Assembly: GCF_900101915.1 (NCBI RefSeq)
Contig: NZ_FNAL01000001.1
Span: 269,334 to 333,333, forward strand
Direction: 5' to 3'
DNA from: Psychrobacter pacificensis
Lineage (GTDB): Bacteria > Pseudomonadota > Gammaproteobacteria > Pseudomonadales > Moraxellaceae
Length of the DNA stretch: 64,000 nt
Shown: piece after piece, positions 19,475 to 29,271 of the stretch
Numbering within the stretch: the stretch's first letter is position 1
How the letters are laid out: each line of letters starts with the position of its first letter
Notes under the pieces: generated by a model
What the model was told of the DNA's origin: nothing
The model's input: the letters and a program-made list of their open reading frames with translations, nothing else
The model's database searches: none
Program-made: the position numbers and the translations under genes

Positions 19475-19506
19475 AAAAAAGCGATACGAATGTGTCGCTT
19501 TTTTTA
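19475..19506 (+). terminator. Intrinsic terminator of the sensory operon
   Basis: AAAAAAGCGA and TCGCTTTTTT form a stem around a 10-base loop, followed by more T, 41 bases after the last CheX stop. This closes the five-gene unit before rpsB. Confidence 0.85.
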
Positions 19507-19695
19507 TTGCACTACCGATCTACTGTGTCTGTAACGCATTGAGGCACTATGAATAAACTGCTGGAGACTTTAAGGTATTATGTGATAAAATACAGCGCAG
19601 CTATTTTCATAGTTTAGATATAATTAGTTTAAACGCACAATGGCTTATTTTTTTTTGAAACCAACCAATGACACACACATCATGGCAAAAAATTG

Positions 19696-19832
19696 CTGGG
19701 TGTTTGGCGACTTGATTAATTTGCGAACCATTAGGGCTTTAGTAATAAAGACTAGTCAGTAGCAGATGCGTGTCGCCAAATAGGCTGTTTTTGTGATGTG
19801 GAGGCATAACCCAACCAATAGGATATATTATC
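19696..19832 (+). promoter_or_regulatory. Structured rpsB leader, probable S2 autoregulatory element
   Basis: TTTGGCGAC at 19703-19711 pairs perfectly with GTCGCCAAA at 19772-19780, enclosing a 60-base region, and lies 52 bases before the rpsB start. The rpsB mRNA leader of gammaproteobacteria is known to fold and mediate feedback by S2 (Rfam t44/rpsB leader). The match here is by position and by the long stem, not by a covariance model. The rpsB promoter is probably in 19560-19640. Confidence 0.5.
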
Positions 19833-20606
19833 ATGGCTACAAAGAATCCAACCAAAATCGAAATGCGCGACTTACTACAAGCTGGCGCTCACTTTGGTCA
19901 CCAAACACGTTTTTGGAACCCAAAAATGGGTCCATACATCTTTGGCGCACGTAACAAAATCCATATCATCAACTTAGAGCACACCGTAAAAGCGTTCAAC
20001 GAAGCGTTGACTTACGTAAACGGCCTAGCGGCTAAGAAAAACAAAGTATTATTTGTTGGTACTAAACGTGCTGCAAGCGGTATCGTACGTGAGCAGGCAG
20101 CTCGTGCTGGTATGCCTTACGTTGACCATCGCTGGTTAGGTGGTATGTTGACTAACTGGAAAACACTACGCCAGTCAATCAACCGTCTAAAAGAGCTAGA
20201 AAAGCAATCAGAAGACGGTACTTTTGCGAAGTTAACCAAGCGTGAAGCGCTAGAGCGTACCCGCGATATGGAAAAACTTGAGCGTTCACTAGGCGGTATC
20301 AAAGACATGGGCGGCCTACCTGATGCTATCTTCGTTGTAGACGTAGATCACGAAGCCATCGCTATTAAAGAAGCTAAAAACCTAGGTATCCCAGTTATCG
20401 GTATCGTTGATACCAACTCTAGCCCAGACAACGTTGACTACATCATCCCAGCTAACGATGATGCTATCCGTGCTGTGACTTTGTACGTAACTTCTATGGC
20501 TGATGCTATCATCGCTGGTAAAGAATACGCACAAACTCAAGCTGGCGGTAAAGCTGAGCAAGAACCTGCTACTGAAGAAGCACCAGCTGCAACTCCAGCA
20601 GAGTAA
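19833..20606 (+). CDS. rpsB: 30S ribosomal protein S2
   Basis: Small-subunit ribosomal protein of 257 residues. Signatures are [22 protein letters not shown] (shown in part, about 11-32), the helical insert with [20 protein letters not shown] and [12 protein letters not shown]. The C-terminus has an Ala/Glu/Pro-rich tail of about 25 residues beyond the core. Codon use is strongly biased, as expected of a highly expressed gene. It is followed by tsf after 362 bases, the standard bacterial order. Confidence 0.98.
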   Translation: MATKNPTKIEMRDLLQAGAHFGHQTRFWNPKMGPYIFGARNKIHIINLEHTVKAFNEALTYVNGLAAKKNKVLFVGTKRAASGIVREQAARAGMPYVDHRWLGGMLTNWKTLRQSINRLKELEKQSEDGTFAKLTKREALERTRDMEKLERSLGGIKDMGGLPDAIFVVDVDHEAIAIKEAKNLGIPVIGIVDTNSSPDNVDYIIPANDDAIRAVTLYVTSMADAIIAGKEYAQTQAGGKAEQEPATEEAPAATPAE

Positions 20607-20968
20607 ATAGCTGAGTTAAAAAGTTTAACTTTGTAAGGATATCTTGATAGTGTGGCTATCAGCATCCATATAATGTTATAAACAGCGTATAAGCTCATAA
20701 TAGGCATGATGTAGTTTTACTCGTCATGCCTTGTTATTGAATAGAGCATTATTAATGAGGCCGTTATACATAACCGAGTAGCTAATGGGCGAGTATTATC
20801 GTTCGTACTGGCTATAGCACTATGTTTTTAAGATGTTATCTTTTTGACATCATTGATGGCTATATTGGTAATGACTCAAAATGAGCGGTCTTGCTAGATT
20901 TAAAGCAACATTAAGATATCGAATAGACATTAATTCCTCTTATACATAACTATACTAAGGTGACTCTT
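20607..20968. other. rpsB-tsf intergenic region with attenuator-like hairpin
   Basis: This 362-base spacer is long for an operon. A perfect 8-bp stem (AGGCATGA at 20702-20709 with TCATGCCT at 20724-20731) is followed by TGTTATT, a poor T-run. In other gammaproteobacteria this spacer holds a partial terminator or RNA processing site that lowers tsf expression. Whether a second promoter for tsf lies in 20800-20950 is open. Confidence 0.45.
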
Positions 20969-21850
20969 ATGACAGAAGTAAAAGTATCTGCCAAAATGGT
21001 AAAAGAACTGCGTGACCGTACTGGTCTTGGCATGATGGAATGTAAAAAAGCGTTAGAAGAATCAAACGGTGATGTTGAAGTTGCCATTGATAACCTACGT
21101 AAATCTGGTCAAGCAAAAGCAGCTAAAAAAGCGGGTAACATCGCAGCTGATGGCGCTATCATCATCGCTCAAGGCGAAAACAAAGCATTCTTGTTAGAAG
21201 TTAACTGCCAAACTGACTTCGTTGCAAAAGACGACAGCTTCACTGCTTTTGCAGAAAAAGTGGCTAACGTTGCACTAGAAAACAACGTCACTGATGTTGC
21301 TGCTATCTCTGAATTGCCTTATGGTGATGGTCAGACGGTTGAAGAAGCACGTGTATCTTTGGTACAAAAAATCGGTGAGAACATTCAGGTTCGCCGTGTT
21401 GAAGTACTTGAAGGCGCTAACATCGCTGCATACCGTCATGGTCTACGTATCGGTGTAGTGGTTTCTTATGAAGGTGGCGACGCTGACACTGGCAAAAATC
21501 TTGCCATGCACATTGCAGCATTCAACCCTGTGGCTGTCGATGATGAAGACGTTGCTGCTGATGTATTGGCACGCGAAAAAGACATCATCGAAGCCAAAGC
21601 AAAAGAGTCTGGCAAGCCTGACAACATCGTTGAAAAAATGATCGAAGGTGGCCTACGTAAGTACCTAGACGAAGTAACTTTGCTACGTCAGCCATACGTT
21701 ATGGACAACGACAAAAAAGTTGGTGATGTCCTAAAAGCTGAAGGCGTAAAAGTACTTGGTTTCAAACGTCTAGAAGTTGGTGAAGGCATTGAGAAGAAGC
21801 AAGAAGACTTCGCTGCTGAAGTTGCTGCAACTCAGGCTGCTAACAAGTAA
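20969..21850 (+). CDS. tsf: Translation elongation factor Ts
   Basis: Nucleotide-exchange factor for EF-Tu. The N-terminal UBA-like domain carries [19 protein letters not shown] (about 13-31) and the core begins [11 protein letters not shown] (about 78-88), contacting EF-Tu. The start is placed at the ATG at 20969, since AAGG lies eight bases upstream; a GTG three codons earlier overlaps that Shine-Dalgarno. Length is then 293 residues, normal for the family. A strong terminator follows about 110 bases later. Confidence 0.97.
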   Translation: MTEVKVSAKMVKELRDRTGLGMMECKKALEESNGDVEVAIDNLRKSGQAKAAKKAGNIAADGAIIIAQGENKAFLLEVNCQTDFVAKDDSFTAFAEKVANVALENNVTDVAAISELPYGDGQTVEEARVSLVQKIGENIQVRRVEVLEGANIAAYRHGLRIGVVVSYEGGDADTGKNLAMHIAAFNPVAVDDEDVAADVLAREKDIIEAKAKESGKPDNIVEKMIEGGLRKYLDEVTLLRQPYVMDNDKKVGDVLKAEGVKVLGFKRLEVGEGIEKKQEDFAAEVAATQAANK

Positions 21851-21959
21851 GCACCAAGTAAGAATTAAGTCATATTGGAAAATACTGTGAGTGCTGATTT
21901 AGCGCTCACAGTTTATCTTTATAACTGATGACCTATCAAAATATAAAGCGTCCAAGCAC

Positions 21960-21993
21960 AAAAAAGCCCGTTAAGAAATTAACGGGCTTTTTT
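21960..21993. terminator. Bidirectional terminator between tsf and the transglycosylase gene
   Basis: AAAAGCCCGTTAA, a GAAA loop and TTAACGGGCTTTTTT form a near-perfect hairpin with A-run and T-run on the two sides. It lies between convergent genes and can serve both. Confidence 0.92.
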
Positions 21994-22045
21994 GCGTCTG
22001 GCTTTTTAGGTCGCCGGTCTATTTCATTTCTAGCTTAGCTCTGGC

Positions 22046-22855
22046 TTAGCGTAAAGCATCATAAGCTGAGTTAGCATAGCTGGCACTATTCACATTATTG
22101 CTAGTGCCGTAACTGACGTTGCGCAATCCACTGTTAATGGTGCTACTCGTTTGATTGCTGGCACTCATACTGGCGCCAGATAGCCCAGCATCATTCTTAT
22201 ACAAGCTATGATAACGGCTCATGACTCTTTGCACATAGTTACGGGTTTCTTTAAAAGGAGGAATACCGCCGTATTTATCGACATTACCTTCACCTGCATT
22301 GTAGCCAGCTACTGCATGTTCGACATTGTTATTGAAACGGCGCATGAGCCAAGCGATATATTTGGCTGAGCCTTCAATATTGTCTGCAGGGTTCCAAGGG
22401 TTACTTACATTAAAGCGACGAGCCGTCGCTGGCATTAACTGCATGAGGCCTTGCGCACCGACAGGTGAGCGAGCATTGGGATTGAAAGCAGATTCGGTAT
22501 GCATCATTGCTTTCATAAGGGCAGGATCTACGCCATGACGTTCAGCAGAGGCGCGAATGTAGCTGTCGTAAGCATTGCGGCTACCACTCTTGCTAGCGGC
22601 ACTGCTACCATAGCCATTGCTACTATTAATGCCGTCATACATTTTAGAGTCTTTATAATAAGTGACTTTAACTTTCTTAGTGAATTTATCAAAATTGCCA
22701 CTAGGATTGACGTTGGTCAGTAATACTTGTCCAGCTTTGTCTTTATAGATATACATATTGCCAGCGTTGGCAGCAGTAGAAAAAGTAGAGAGGGCAATCG
22801 CACTTAATAAAATAGGAGGCAAACAGCGAATAATCAAAGTAGCAGTATTTATCAT
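22046..22855 (-). CDS. Periplasmic lytic transglycosylase (SLT domain) with N-terminal DUF4124-like segment
   Basis: Cell-wall enzyme predicted to cleave peptidoglycan with formation of anhydro-muramyl ends. A signal peptide covers about 1-31 (ends STAANAG). A short segment NMYIYKDKAGQVLLTN (about 33-48) resembles the DUF4124 domain. The goose-lysozyme-like SLT domain (about 100-215) has the catalytic Glu in MMHTESAFNPNARSPVGAQG, then GLMQLMPATARRF and AVAGYNAGEGNV. The Ser/Asn-rich C-terminal tail is low complexity. At 269 residues it is compact. It stands alone, convergent with tsf. Confidence 0.92.
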   Translation of the reverse strand: MINTATLIIRCLPPILLSAIALSTFSTAANAGNMYIYKDKAGQVLLTNVNPSGNFDKFTKKVKVTYYKDSKMYDGINSSNGYGSSAASKSGSRNAYDSYIRASAERHGVDPALMKAMMHTESAFNPNARSPVGAQGLMQLMPATARRFNVSNPWNPADNIEGSAKYIAWLMRRFNNNVEHAVAGYNAGEGNVDKYGGIPPFKETRNYVQRVMSRYHSLYKNDAGLSGASMSASNQTSSTINSGLRNVSYGTSNNVNSASYANSAYDALR

Positions 22856-23360
22856 AGTGTTATCACTTTTTATCGAATAATAGCAAATTGTTTTGCCTAT
22901 AGACGCGTCATTTTACGCGCTTAAGCGGTCATCGGGGTTGCAGGATTTTATAGCTCGTCATCGATATAGCCACCTAGCAAATACCACGTTTAACAAGAAC
23001 CACTTGCAATAGATACAAAAAATAATAGTTGCTTACTATAACATATAATAACTTTTTACCGCATCAGATTGACAAAATAAGTTGTAAAATCAAATTTTTA
23101 TCGTTAAACAAACTTAAATAAATCAAAATGCTATATTTTTGAAGATTGTTAAATATCTGTTTATATTGGATTACAGGCAAGCACTTTTTTGATGCATACC
23201 TTATTTTAATTCTCTAAAATGCAAAGGTGATGACAATGGTTGGATGAACCAAATGTCATGTCTATTAGTCTCGTTACTGAGTAAGCAATAACAATAAAAA
23301 TAATGATTGAAATGATGAAACAGTGCTTAGTCATCTGTCAAAGCGGTAAGCAAAATCAGT
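22856..23360. other. AT-rich intergenic region without a recognised gene
   Basis: 505 bases between the transglycosylase start and the lrgB stop. It is AT-rich around 23020-23200 and holds no frame with a recognisable product. The transglycosylase promoter should lie in the left part. Confidence 0.4.
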
Positions 23361-24050
23361 CTAGATGCCTAACGCACTGATAAATACAGGCACCCAAATG
23401 GCAGTCACTAAACCATTGACTGCCAGTCCAAATGCCGCATATCGTCCTGCCGTATGGCTGATTTGCCACGCTTCTACTGTGCCAAATGCGTGAGCCGCCA
23501 GTCCAAGTGCAAGACCCTTAGCTCGATCATCATTGATACCGCGAAATAAAAAACGGGCGACAGCGCCGCCAATGAGACCTGAGACGATGATGATCAGGTT
23601 CGCCAGTGCTAATGGCGCATTGATTAAGTCTGCAACACTCAGGCCAATGGGAGTAGTCACAGAACGGGTAGCAAAAGCAAGTATGCTGTCGTGACTCAAT
23701 GAAAATAGATAAGCCAATGACATGGGCAGTAGGGTACCAATGACACTAGCAATAGCAACGATCAAAGAGAGCTTTTTGACAGGCAGTCCTTTAAAGTTCA
23801 TTGCGGCTAGTGGTACCGCCAAAAGTACTGTGACATATCCTAATAGATGATCGAATATAGGCTTGGCCGCGCTGTAGTAGTTGTCATAATCCCATTGCAA
23901 TAAAAATAAGAAGACCAGTACCAAAACGAGCGCGGTAATTACCATCGGTAACCATGATAATTTACGCGCTAACAAACGTGCAATGACGTGTGCCGCCAAG
24001 GTTAGAAGTACGGCTGCTAAGGTCGCCATAAATACGCTGTCAAAAGTCAT
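23361..24050 (-). CDS. lrgB: LrgB-family inner-membrane protein
   Basis: Partner of the holin-like LrgA/CidA proteins, linked in other bacteria to murein hydrolase control and to pyruvate or glycolate transport. There are about seven hydrophobic segments. The family signature is SLAYLFSLSHDSILAFATRSVTTPIG (shown only in part; about 113-138), then GLALGLAAHAFGTVEAW. The open frame extends to 24116, but the ATG at 24050 has GGAGAGATATT just upstream and gives MTFDSVFMATL, matching the hydrophobic family N-terminus; 229 residues is normal. It lies 16 bases after lrgA. Confidence 0.88.
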   Translation of the reverse strand: MTFDSVFMATLAAVLLTLAAHVIARLLARKLSWLPMVITALVLVLVFLFLLQWDYDNYYSAAKPIFDHLLGYVTVLLAVPLAAMNFKGLPVKKLSLIVAIASVIGTLLPMSLAYLFSLSHDSILAFATRSVTTPIGLSVADLINAPLALANLIIIVSGLIGGAVARFLFRGINDDRAKGLALGLAAHAFGTVEAWQISHTAGRYAAFGLAVNGLVTAIWVPVFISALGI

Positions 24051-24066
24051 AATATCTCTCCGCAGC

Positions 24067-24501
24067 TCACGGCTGTTCCTTTTGCTGATTAGTCGTGCTG
24101 CTATCGGCATTGGCATCTTGATTCAACCAGCGATTGGCCAGTAGCGCGAGTCCCCACATCGGTATGAGCGTGCTTACTATCATTGTGACCATCACGCCCA
24201 ACAGCTCATCTCCTAGCGCGAATAGCAGTAAGCCTGCACCCGCTGAGACGGGCAGAAATGCAAAACCACTATCGACGAGGAGGGTGTTACTGGCTTGAGT
24301 GAGCCAGTTAGGCAACCCTTTGAGCAATCGCCATATCATCAAGATAACAAACATCGCCACCAAGCCGACAATATTGGCGGCTTTTGCGATACCTGCCAAC
24401 TGACAAAGAACCACAGCCGCCTCTCGGACAACGATAACCATGGTCAACGTTAAAATTAACGAAATCCATAGCGGGAGATGGGAGGAGTGAGCAGGCTTCA
24501 T
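24067..24501 (-). CDS. lrgA: CidA/LrgA-family holin-like membrane protein
   Basis: Small membrane protein with four hydrophobic segments. NIVGLVAMFVILMIW and SGFAFLPVSAGAGLLLF fit the CidA/LrgA pattern. An ATG at 24501 gives 144 residues. A TTG at 24516 would add MATLL, and neither has a clear Shine-Dalgarno, so the start is uncertain. The hydrophilic Asn/Asp/Gln tail is predicted cytoplasmic. It forms a two-gene unit with lrgB. No LytSR-type or LysR regulator is adjacent. Confidence 0.85.
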   Translation of the reverse strand: MKPAHSSHLPLWISLILTLTMVIVVREAAVVLCQLAGIAKAANIVGLVAMFVILMIWRLLKGLPNWLTQASNTLLVDSGFAFLPVSAGAGLLLFALGDELLGVMVTMIVSTLIPMWGLALLANRWLNQDANADSSTTNQQKEQP

Positions 24502-24850
24502 AAGCAGTGTGGCCAAGTCAGATATAGGTGATGGGTTTATAAAAACGAGCGGGCGATGGTATCAATGATATAACGTGAAAAATAATATTATGAACGCTGA
24601 TAATAGACAGTAGTGACATTTCAACTTTTGAGTGGCGAGTATTACCTATCAATATTTGTTGAATGTATAACCGTTGATTATATAGAGAATAAGCTTACTA
24701 ATAAAACTTGTAGACACATTCAAAAAAATAGACGATATCGATTGATACCGTCTATGCTATTTTAACCTACTGTATAAAAGATTGCTGTCTAACAGTATGA
24801 ATCAAAGGTTTACTTATCTATTGACGTCAACAATCGTTTTTCAGCAGCGA
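24502..24850. other. Intergenic region lrgA / hflX
   Basis: About 350 bases between two minus-strand units. It holds the hflX terminator at 24722-24756 and presumably the lrgAB promoter in 24510-24680, which is AT-rich. No gene was seen. Confidence 0.5.
24722..24756 (-). terminator. Intrinsic terminator of hflX
   Basis: On the minus strand, ATAGACG and CGTCTAT pair around a loop that can extend the stem, followed by seven T. It lies about 95 bases after the hflX stop. Confidence 0.85.
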
Positions 24851-26284
24851 CTATTTTTCAGAATCAGCGGTTTGTGAATTGAGCGCATTAAATTCGTCAA
24901 ATGCTCTTTCTTCTTCTGCTGTCATCGTCGGCTCTTCAACTTCATGTTCGTCGGGCTGCTCAAATTCCTCAAGTACTGGCATCAGCAATGTTGCTTGTGC
25001 AAGCGGTAATACATCGGTGGGCTTGAGATTGGCTTGTCCGAGTAGTTGTCTTAGTCTATCGCTTGGCAAGCGAATCGTCAAGCACTCATGGCCGCTATCA
25101 TCATAGCTTTCTTCTTCAATAACACCAAGCTCGTACAAGGTATTTTTTAACTGTCCTGCATGATAGGGTAGCGTCAAATCAAAAGTGGTCAATGTGCCAG
25201 TTAGTAGCTGCTGCACGGCTAATGACAACTCTTCTATGCCTAAGTTCTCTCTAGAAGACACATAGACACGATTAGGTTGACCTTCGCTAGCATAACCAAT
25301 ACGTGCAGGCTCGTCAGTCAAATCAATCTTATTATAAACATTGAGTACCGGCACATCGTTATCAATCTCAGCCAGTACCTCTTTGACCGCCTGAATTTGC
25401 TCATGCATATCTTCACTAGAAGAATCGATGACGTGTAATAATAAGTCCGCCTCTAGCGTCTCTTCTAGCGTTGCATGAAAGGATTCAACCAATTCATGCG
25501 GCAAATGACGAACGAAACCGACGGTATCAACCAAGACTACACGTCCCACACCTTGCCAGTCTAAGCGGCGTAGCGTTGGATCGAGTGTCGCAAATAGCTT
25601 ATCAGCCGCATAGATATTTTCATCGACTAAGCGATTAAATAAAGTGGATTTGCCCGCATTGGTATAACCAACCAGTGAGATAGTCGGTACGTCTGATTTT
25701 TGGCGACGTGCCCGGCCCTGAGCACGAGTCTGTCTGACCTTCTCAATTCTACTTTTGAGCTGCATGACGCGCACTTGTAGCAAGCGACGATCGGTCTCAA
25801 GCTGGGTTTCGCCGGGGCCACGTAAGCCAATACCCCCTTTTTGACGTTCCAAATGCGTCCAACCACGGACCAAACGTGTCGATAAATGGTTTAGCTGAGC
25901 CAGCTCTACTTGTAGCTTACCTTCGTAAGTACGAGCCCGCTGAGCGAAAATGTCTAAAATCAAACCAGTACGATCCAAGACGCGGCATTTCACCAGCGCT
26001 TCGATGTTACGCTCTTGTGAAGGCGACAAGCTGTGGTTAAACAGTACAATATCCGCATCATGCTCGCGCACCAGTTCTGCAATTTCCTCCGCTTTACCGC
26101 TACCAACGAAATACTTGGCGTCAGGGCGTGCACGTGAGCCTGTGACCAGTGCCAAGCGATCGGCACCTGCTGAATCCGCCAACAATTCAAACTCATTGAG
26201 ATCATCAGGATCTTGAATTTGGCGAATATCTAAATGTACTAAAATGGCGCGCTCGCCACCTTCATGTCTTTCAAAATAATCCAA
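24851..26284 (-). CDS. hflX: Ribosome-associated GTPase HflX
   Basis: GTPase that binds the 50S subunit and rescues stalled or heat-damaged ribosomes. The N-terminal HflX domain is at about 10-190, with a coiled region and the signature GGIGLRGPGETQLETDRR (about 152-169). The G domain has G1 GYTNAGKST (about 209), G3 DTVGF and G4 NKID. The C-terminal tail is acidic. At 477 residues it is somewhat longer than E. coli HflX. The hfq gene, often its upstream neighbour, is not present here. Confidence 0.95.
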   Translation of the reverse strand: MDYFERHEGGERAILVHLDIRQIQDPDDLNEFELLADSAGADRLALVTGSRARPDAKYFVGSGKAEEIAELVREHDADIVLFNHSLSPSQERNIEALVKCRVLDRTGLILDIFAQRARTYEGKLQVELAQLNHLSTRLVRGWTHLERQKGGIGLRGPGETQLETDRRLLQVRVMQLKSRIEKVRQTRAQGRARRQKSDVPTISLVGYTNAGKSTLFNRLVDENIYAADKLFATLDPTLRRLDWQGVGRVVLVDTVGFVRHLPHELVESFHATLEETLEADLLLHVIDSSSEDMHEQIQAVKEVLAEIDNDVPVLNVYNKIDLTDEPARIGYASEGQPNRVYVSSRENLGIEELSLAVQQLLTGTLTTFDLTLPYHAGQLKNTLYELGVIEEESYDDSGHECLTIRLPSDRLRQLLGQANLKPTDVLPLAQATLLMPVLEEFEQPDEHEVEEPTMTAEEERAFDEFNALNSQTADSEK

Positions 26285-26591
26285 AGAGTATCACCTATTT
26301 AATAAAGTAAATATATCGCTATTATCAGTTCAGTATACTTTGATATAGCGTTCATATGATTGTCTATATGTGGTCTTATCACTTGATGTTAAAGGGTATG
26401 AGCACAATTAACGATGGTTTTATGTTACAGCGATGACTGGGATTAATTTTTTATAAATCTGCTTTATTGCCCGTTTGTATAAAAGTGAGCAGCCACTGAA
26501 TGGATACCCTATCACTGAGCGTATGAACTTTGTTATACTGGGCTCGTTTTTTTGACTATTAAACACCCGTTATTTAATCATGAGGGCGAAG

Positions 26592-27392
26592 ATGAGCCGA
26601 GCTAAATCAAGCTTTTCACTCAGACGACAGTTGGGGCGCGGTAAGCAAATTGCTGGCATGACCACCACCATCGCTGGTGGTATGCGTGCCGCTCAACGCA
26701 TTGGGGCATTCAAGCAGCCACCGCGCGAAAAACTACCACGCTATATTCAAACGTTTTGTCGCAAGATGGCAGGCTCATTTGGGGTCAAGGTCGTTGAGGT
26801 GGAGCCTGTAGAGCAGCATCACGGCTTGTGGGTGTCAAACCATGTGTCATGGATGGATATTCCTGTCGTGGGCACTGTGAGTCCAGCATTCTTTTTGTCC
26901 AAAGCTGAGATTGGTGAGTGGCCTGTGTTCGGTAAGCTCGCGCATGCGGCAGGCACACTTTTCATCGAGCGCGGCTCCGGTGATGCAGGCTCCGTATCCT
27001 CACAAATAGCTGATTTCTTAGCCAAAGGTTTTTCGGTGATTTTCTTCCCTGAGGCGACCACCACCAGTGGCAAAAAAATCAAGCGTATTCATGGGACATT
27101 GCTCCAGTCAGCGATAGATGCTGACGTGCCTATCAGACCCATTGTTATCGCTTATGTCGATAAAGATGGCACGCTTAGCGACGCGCTGCCATACTATGGC
27201 AAGATGACAATGAAGGACAGCATGAAAAAAGTGCTCGATAGCAAAGATGTCACTGCGTATGTATTGCCACTGGCGCCGCTAGATCCAAAAGGCTGTACCA
27301 AAAGTGAGCTGACTAATTTGTTGCAAGCACGTATGCAAGAAGGGTTGGCAGAACTGCATTCACGAGTACTTCGTGTACCCGTTGAAGATTGA
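26592..27392 (+). CDS. 1-acyl-sn-glycerol-3-phosphate acyltransferase family (PlsC-like)
   Basis: Membrane-associated acyltransferase predicted to make phosphatidic acid or another acylated lipid. The HX4D catalytic motif is NHVSWMD (about 80-86), followed by the acceptor motif FFPEATTTSGKKIKR (about 150-164), and PIRPIVIAY supports the family. The start at 26592 was chosen because GAGGG lies five bases upstream; an ATG at 26580 in frame adds four residues. The N-terminus is basic, with an amphipathic segment. It may be one of several PlsC/OlsA/NlpA-like homologues, so no gene symbol is given. Confidence 0.88.
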   Translation: MSRAKSSFSLRRQLGRGKQIAGMTTTIAGGMRAAQRIGAFKQPPREKLPRYIQTFCRKMAGSFGVKVVEVEPVEQHHGLWVSNHVSWMDIPVVGTVSPAFFLSKAEIGEWPVFGKLAHAAGTLFIERGSGDAGSVSSQIADFLAKGFSVIFFPEATTTSGKKIKRIHGTLLQSAIDADVPIRPIVIAYVDKDGTLSDALPYYGKMTMKDSMKKVLDSKDVTAYVLPLAPLDPKGCTKSELTNLLQARMQEGLAELHSRVLRVPVED

Positions 27393-27421
27393 TTATTTAT
27401 AGCTAAGCCAGTTTAGTTAAT

Positions 27422-27469
27422 AAAAAGGCGCAAATCGCGAGTTATATGACTGCGATTTGCGCCTTTTTT
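27422..27469. terminator. Bidirectional terminator between acyltransferase and tas
   Basis: AAAAAGGCGCAAATCGC pairs with GCGATTTGCGCCTTTTT over 17 bp around a 13-base loop. The A-run and T-run on opposite sides suit the convergent genes. Confidence 0.92.
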
Positions 27470-27523
27470 GTGTCTATAATAAATGCAGGTGTAGCAATTT
27501 ATAGACCGCTGATCTAGATCGAA

Positions 27524-28564
27524 TTAAGGGGATGGATTGGGATGTTGTGTGTGTACCGCTTCAATCGCTTCCAATACATCTGCTGTTAGCTCCACATTGA
27601 CACTATCAATGTTTGACTTGAGCTGTTCGGTTGTCGTCGCGCCAATGATATTGCTGGTGACAAAGTGACGTGAATTGACAAAAGCCAATGACATTTGCGC
27701 CATGTCCAGTCCAGCATCAGCGGCGATCTTTGCATATTGCTCGGTCGCTGATACCGCTTGCTCATTGGTATAACGGGCAAAGCGATCATACATCGTCAAG
27801 CGTGCGCCATCTGGACGCTTGCCATCGAGATATTTACCAGACAATACGCCAAAACCAAGTGGCGAGTAAGCAAGTAGCCCCACGTTTTCGCGATGGGCAA
27901 TCTCAGCCATACCAACTTCGTATAAACGGTTTAATAGGCTATATGGGTTTTGCACCGTGATAGGCGCGATCAAGCCATTTTTGTCCGCTTCCCATAGATA
28001 GCGCATGAGTCCCCACGCCGTATCGTTTGATAAACCATAAGCACGAATGCGACCTTTTTTGATCTCATCATTTAAGGCCTGAATGGTCTCTAGAAAGGGT
28101 GTTAAGTCATCTACTGCCTGTGCTGCCATGTCCTCTGTATAGCCGCGCTGACCAAAAAAGTTTGTGTTACGCTCAGGCCAATGCAGCTGATAAATATCGA
28201 TATAATCGCTTTGCAAGCGCTCAAGGTTGCTATCGATCGCGCTACTGATATGCTCAGCATTGAAGCGTGTTTGACCATCACGCAAAAAATCCATCGGTGA
28301 TATTTTGCTGGCAAGGATGACTTTGTCACGCTGTTTGGTTTTATCAAACCAAGTACCCATGAATCGTTCGGTATCACCTTGTCTGTCTTTATCTGGTGGT
28401 GATGGATACATCTCTGCTGTATCCCAAAAGTTGACGCCCTCAGAGAGTGCCATATCCATCTGGGCGTGTGCCTCAGCCTCGGTGTTTTGCTGTCCCCAAG
28501 TCATCGTACCTAGACAGATCTTAGATACTTTTTCATCGAATTGCGGTAACGTTGTATATTGCAT
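27524..28564 (-). CDS. tas: Aldo/keto reductase, Tas family
   Basis: NADPH-dependent aldo/keto reductase of the Tas/YghZ-like group. The TIM-barrel signatures are LGTMTWGQQNTEAEAHAQMD (about 17-36) and FWDTAEMYPSP with the catalytic Asp/Tyr. YIDIYQLHWP carries the active-site His, and IGATTTEQLKSN is the cofactor loop. The open frame extends 16 codons upstream, but the ATG at 28564 has AAAGGA eight bases upstream and gives MQYTTLPQ and 346 residues, the length I recall for E. coli Tas. The in vivo substrate of this family is not known. It lies 48 bases after fkpB on the same strand. Confidence 0.9.
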   Translation of the reverse strand: MQYTTLPQFDEKVSKICLGTMTWGQQNTEAEAHAQMDMALSEGVNFWDTAEMYPSPPDKDRQGDTERFMGTWFDKTKQRDKVILASKISPMDFLRDGQTRFNAEHISSAIDSNLERLQSDYIDIYQLHWPERNTNFFGQRGYTEDMAAQAVDDLTPFLETIQALNDEIKKGRIRAYGLSNDTAWGLMRYLWEADKNGLIAPITVQNPYSLLNRLYEVGMAEIAHRENVGLLAYSPLGFGVLSGKYLDGKRPDGARLTMYDRFARYTNEQAVSATEQYAKIAADAGLDMAQMSLAFVNSRHFVTSNIIGATTTEQLKSNIDSVNVELTADVLEAIEAVHTQHPNPSP

Positions 28565-28612
28565 TCGATTGTCCTTTCTCGTTTTTTTATTGTGGATTGT
28601 GCGTTTGGACAA

Positions 28613-29110
28613 CTACATAAGTTGTATACCAGTGACGCCAGGTGGTGTGACCTTAAAGATTTTTACTTTAAATAATACGTCTTGCCCAGCCAGCGGATGA
28701 TTGAAGTCGACTTCGACTTGGTCATCATCAATGGCACTGATCGTACCGGGCAAGGTGTTTTTGCCTTTGTCTTCGAATTCAACCATCATACCGATTTCTG
28801 GATTGTCAGCGACGAGCGCAAACTGAGCACGGCTAAAGTGTTGGATGTTTTCAGGATTCCATTCGCCAAAAGCTTGTTCTGGCTCAAGGTGAGCGGTACG
28901 AGTGTCGCCTGCGCGTAGATTCATAAGCACCTGCTCAAACCCTGGCAACAAGCTTTCATCACCAATGGTCAAAGAGACGGGCGCATCACGACTAAACGTT
29001 GAGTCAATGATGGTACCGTTTTCTAGTGAAACTTCAAAGTGTAGGCTAACAAGGCTACCAAAGGTGATGCGCGTGTCTTCATTTGGATTAATAAATTGAG
29101 AGTGAGTCAT
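28613..29110 (-). CDS. fkpB: FKBP-type peptidyl-prolyl cis-trans isomerase, FkpB/SlpA type
   Basis: Cytoplasmic prolyl isomerase/chaperone with a FKBP domain split by an IF (SlyD-like) insert. Visible motifs are VSLHFEVSLENGTIIDSTF (about 20-38), IGDESLLPGFEQVLMNLRAGD (shown in part, about 46-66), LEPEQAFGEWNPENIQHF, and the closing DFNHPLAGQDVLFKVKI. The start is the ATG at 29110 (MTHSQFINP), giving 165 residues; the open frame upstream encodes no family sequence. In many gammaproteobacteria fkpB follows ileS-lspA directly. Here it is about 3.4 kb away, separated by the plus-strand HINT island. Confidence 0.92.
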   Translation of the reverse strand: MTHSQFINPNEDTRITFGSLVSLHFEVSLENGTIIDSTFSRDAPVSLTIGDESLLPGFEQVLMNLRAGDTRTAHLEPEQAFGEWNPENIQHFSRAQFALVADNPEIGMMVEFEDKGKNTLPGTISAIDDDQVEVDFNHPLAGQDVLFKVKIFKVTPPGVTGIQLM

Positions 29111-29271
29111 AATAAAAAGCCATCGGTTGCTGGAATAAAAGAATAAAGAATCTGGATGCCGTATTATAGTGTAAGAAATAATAAGCCATCTAAGGCCAGA
29201 TGTAAGCGTCAATAATGTAACGCATATAGTGTACTATAACTGGCAATTCTAAAAGATATGAGGTGTCGGTG

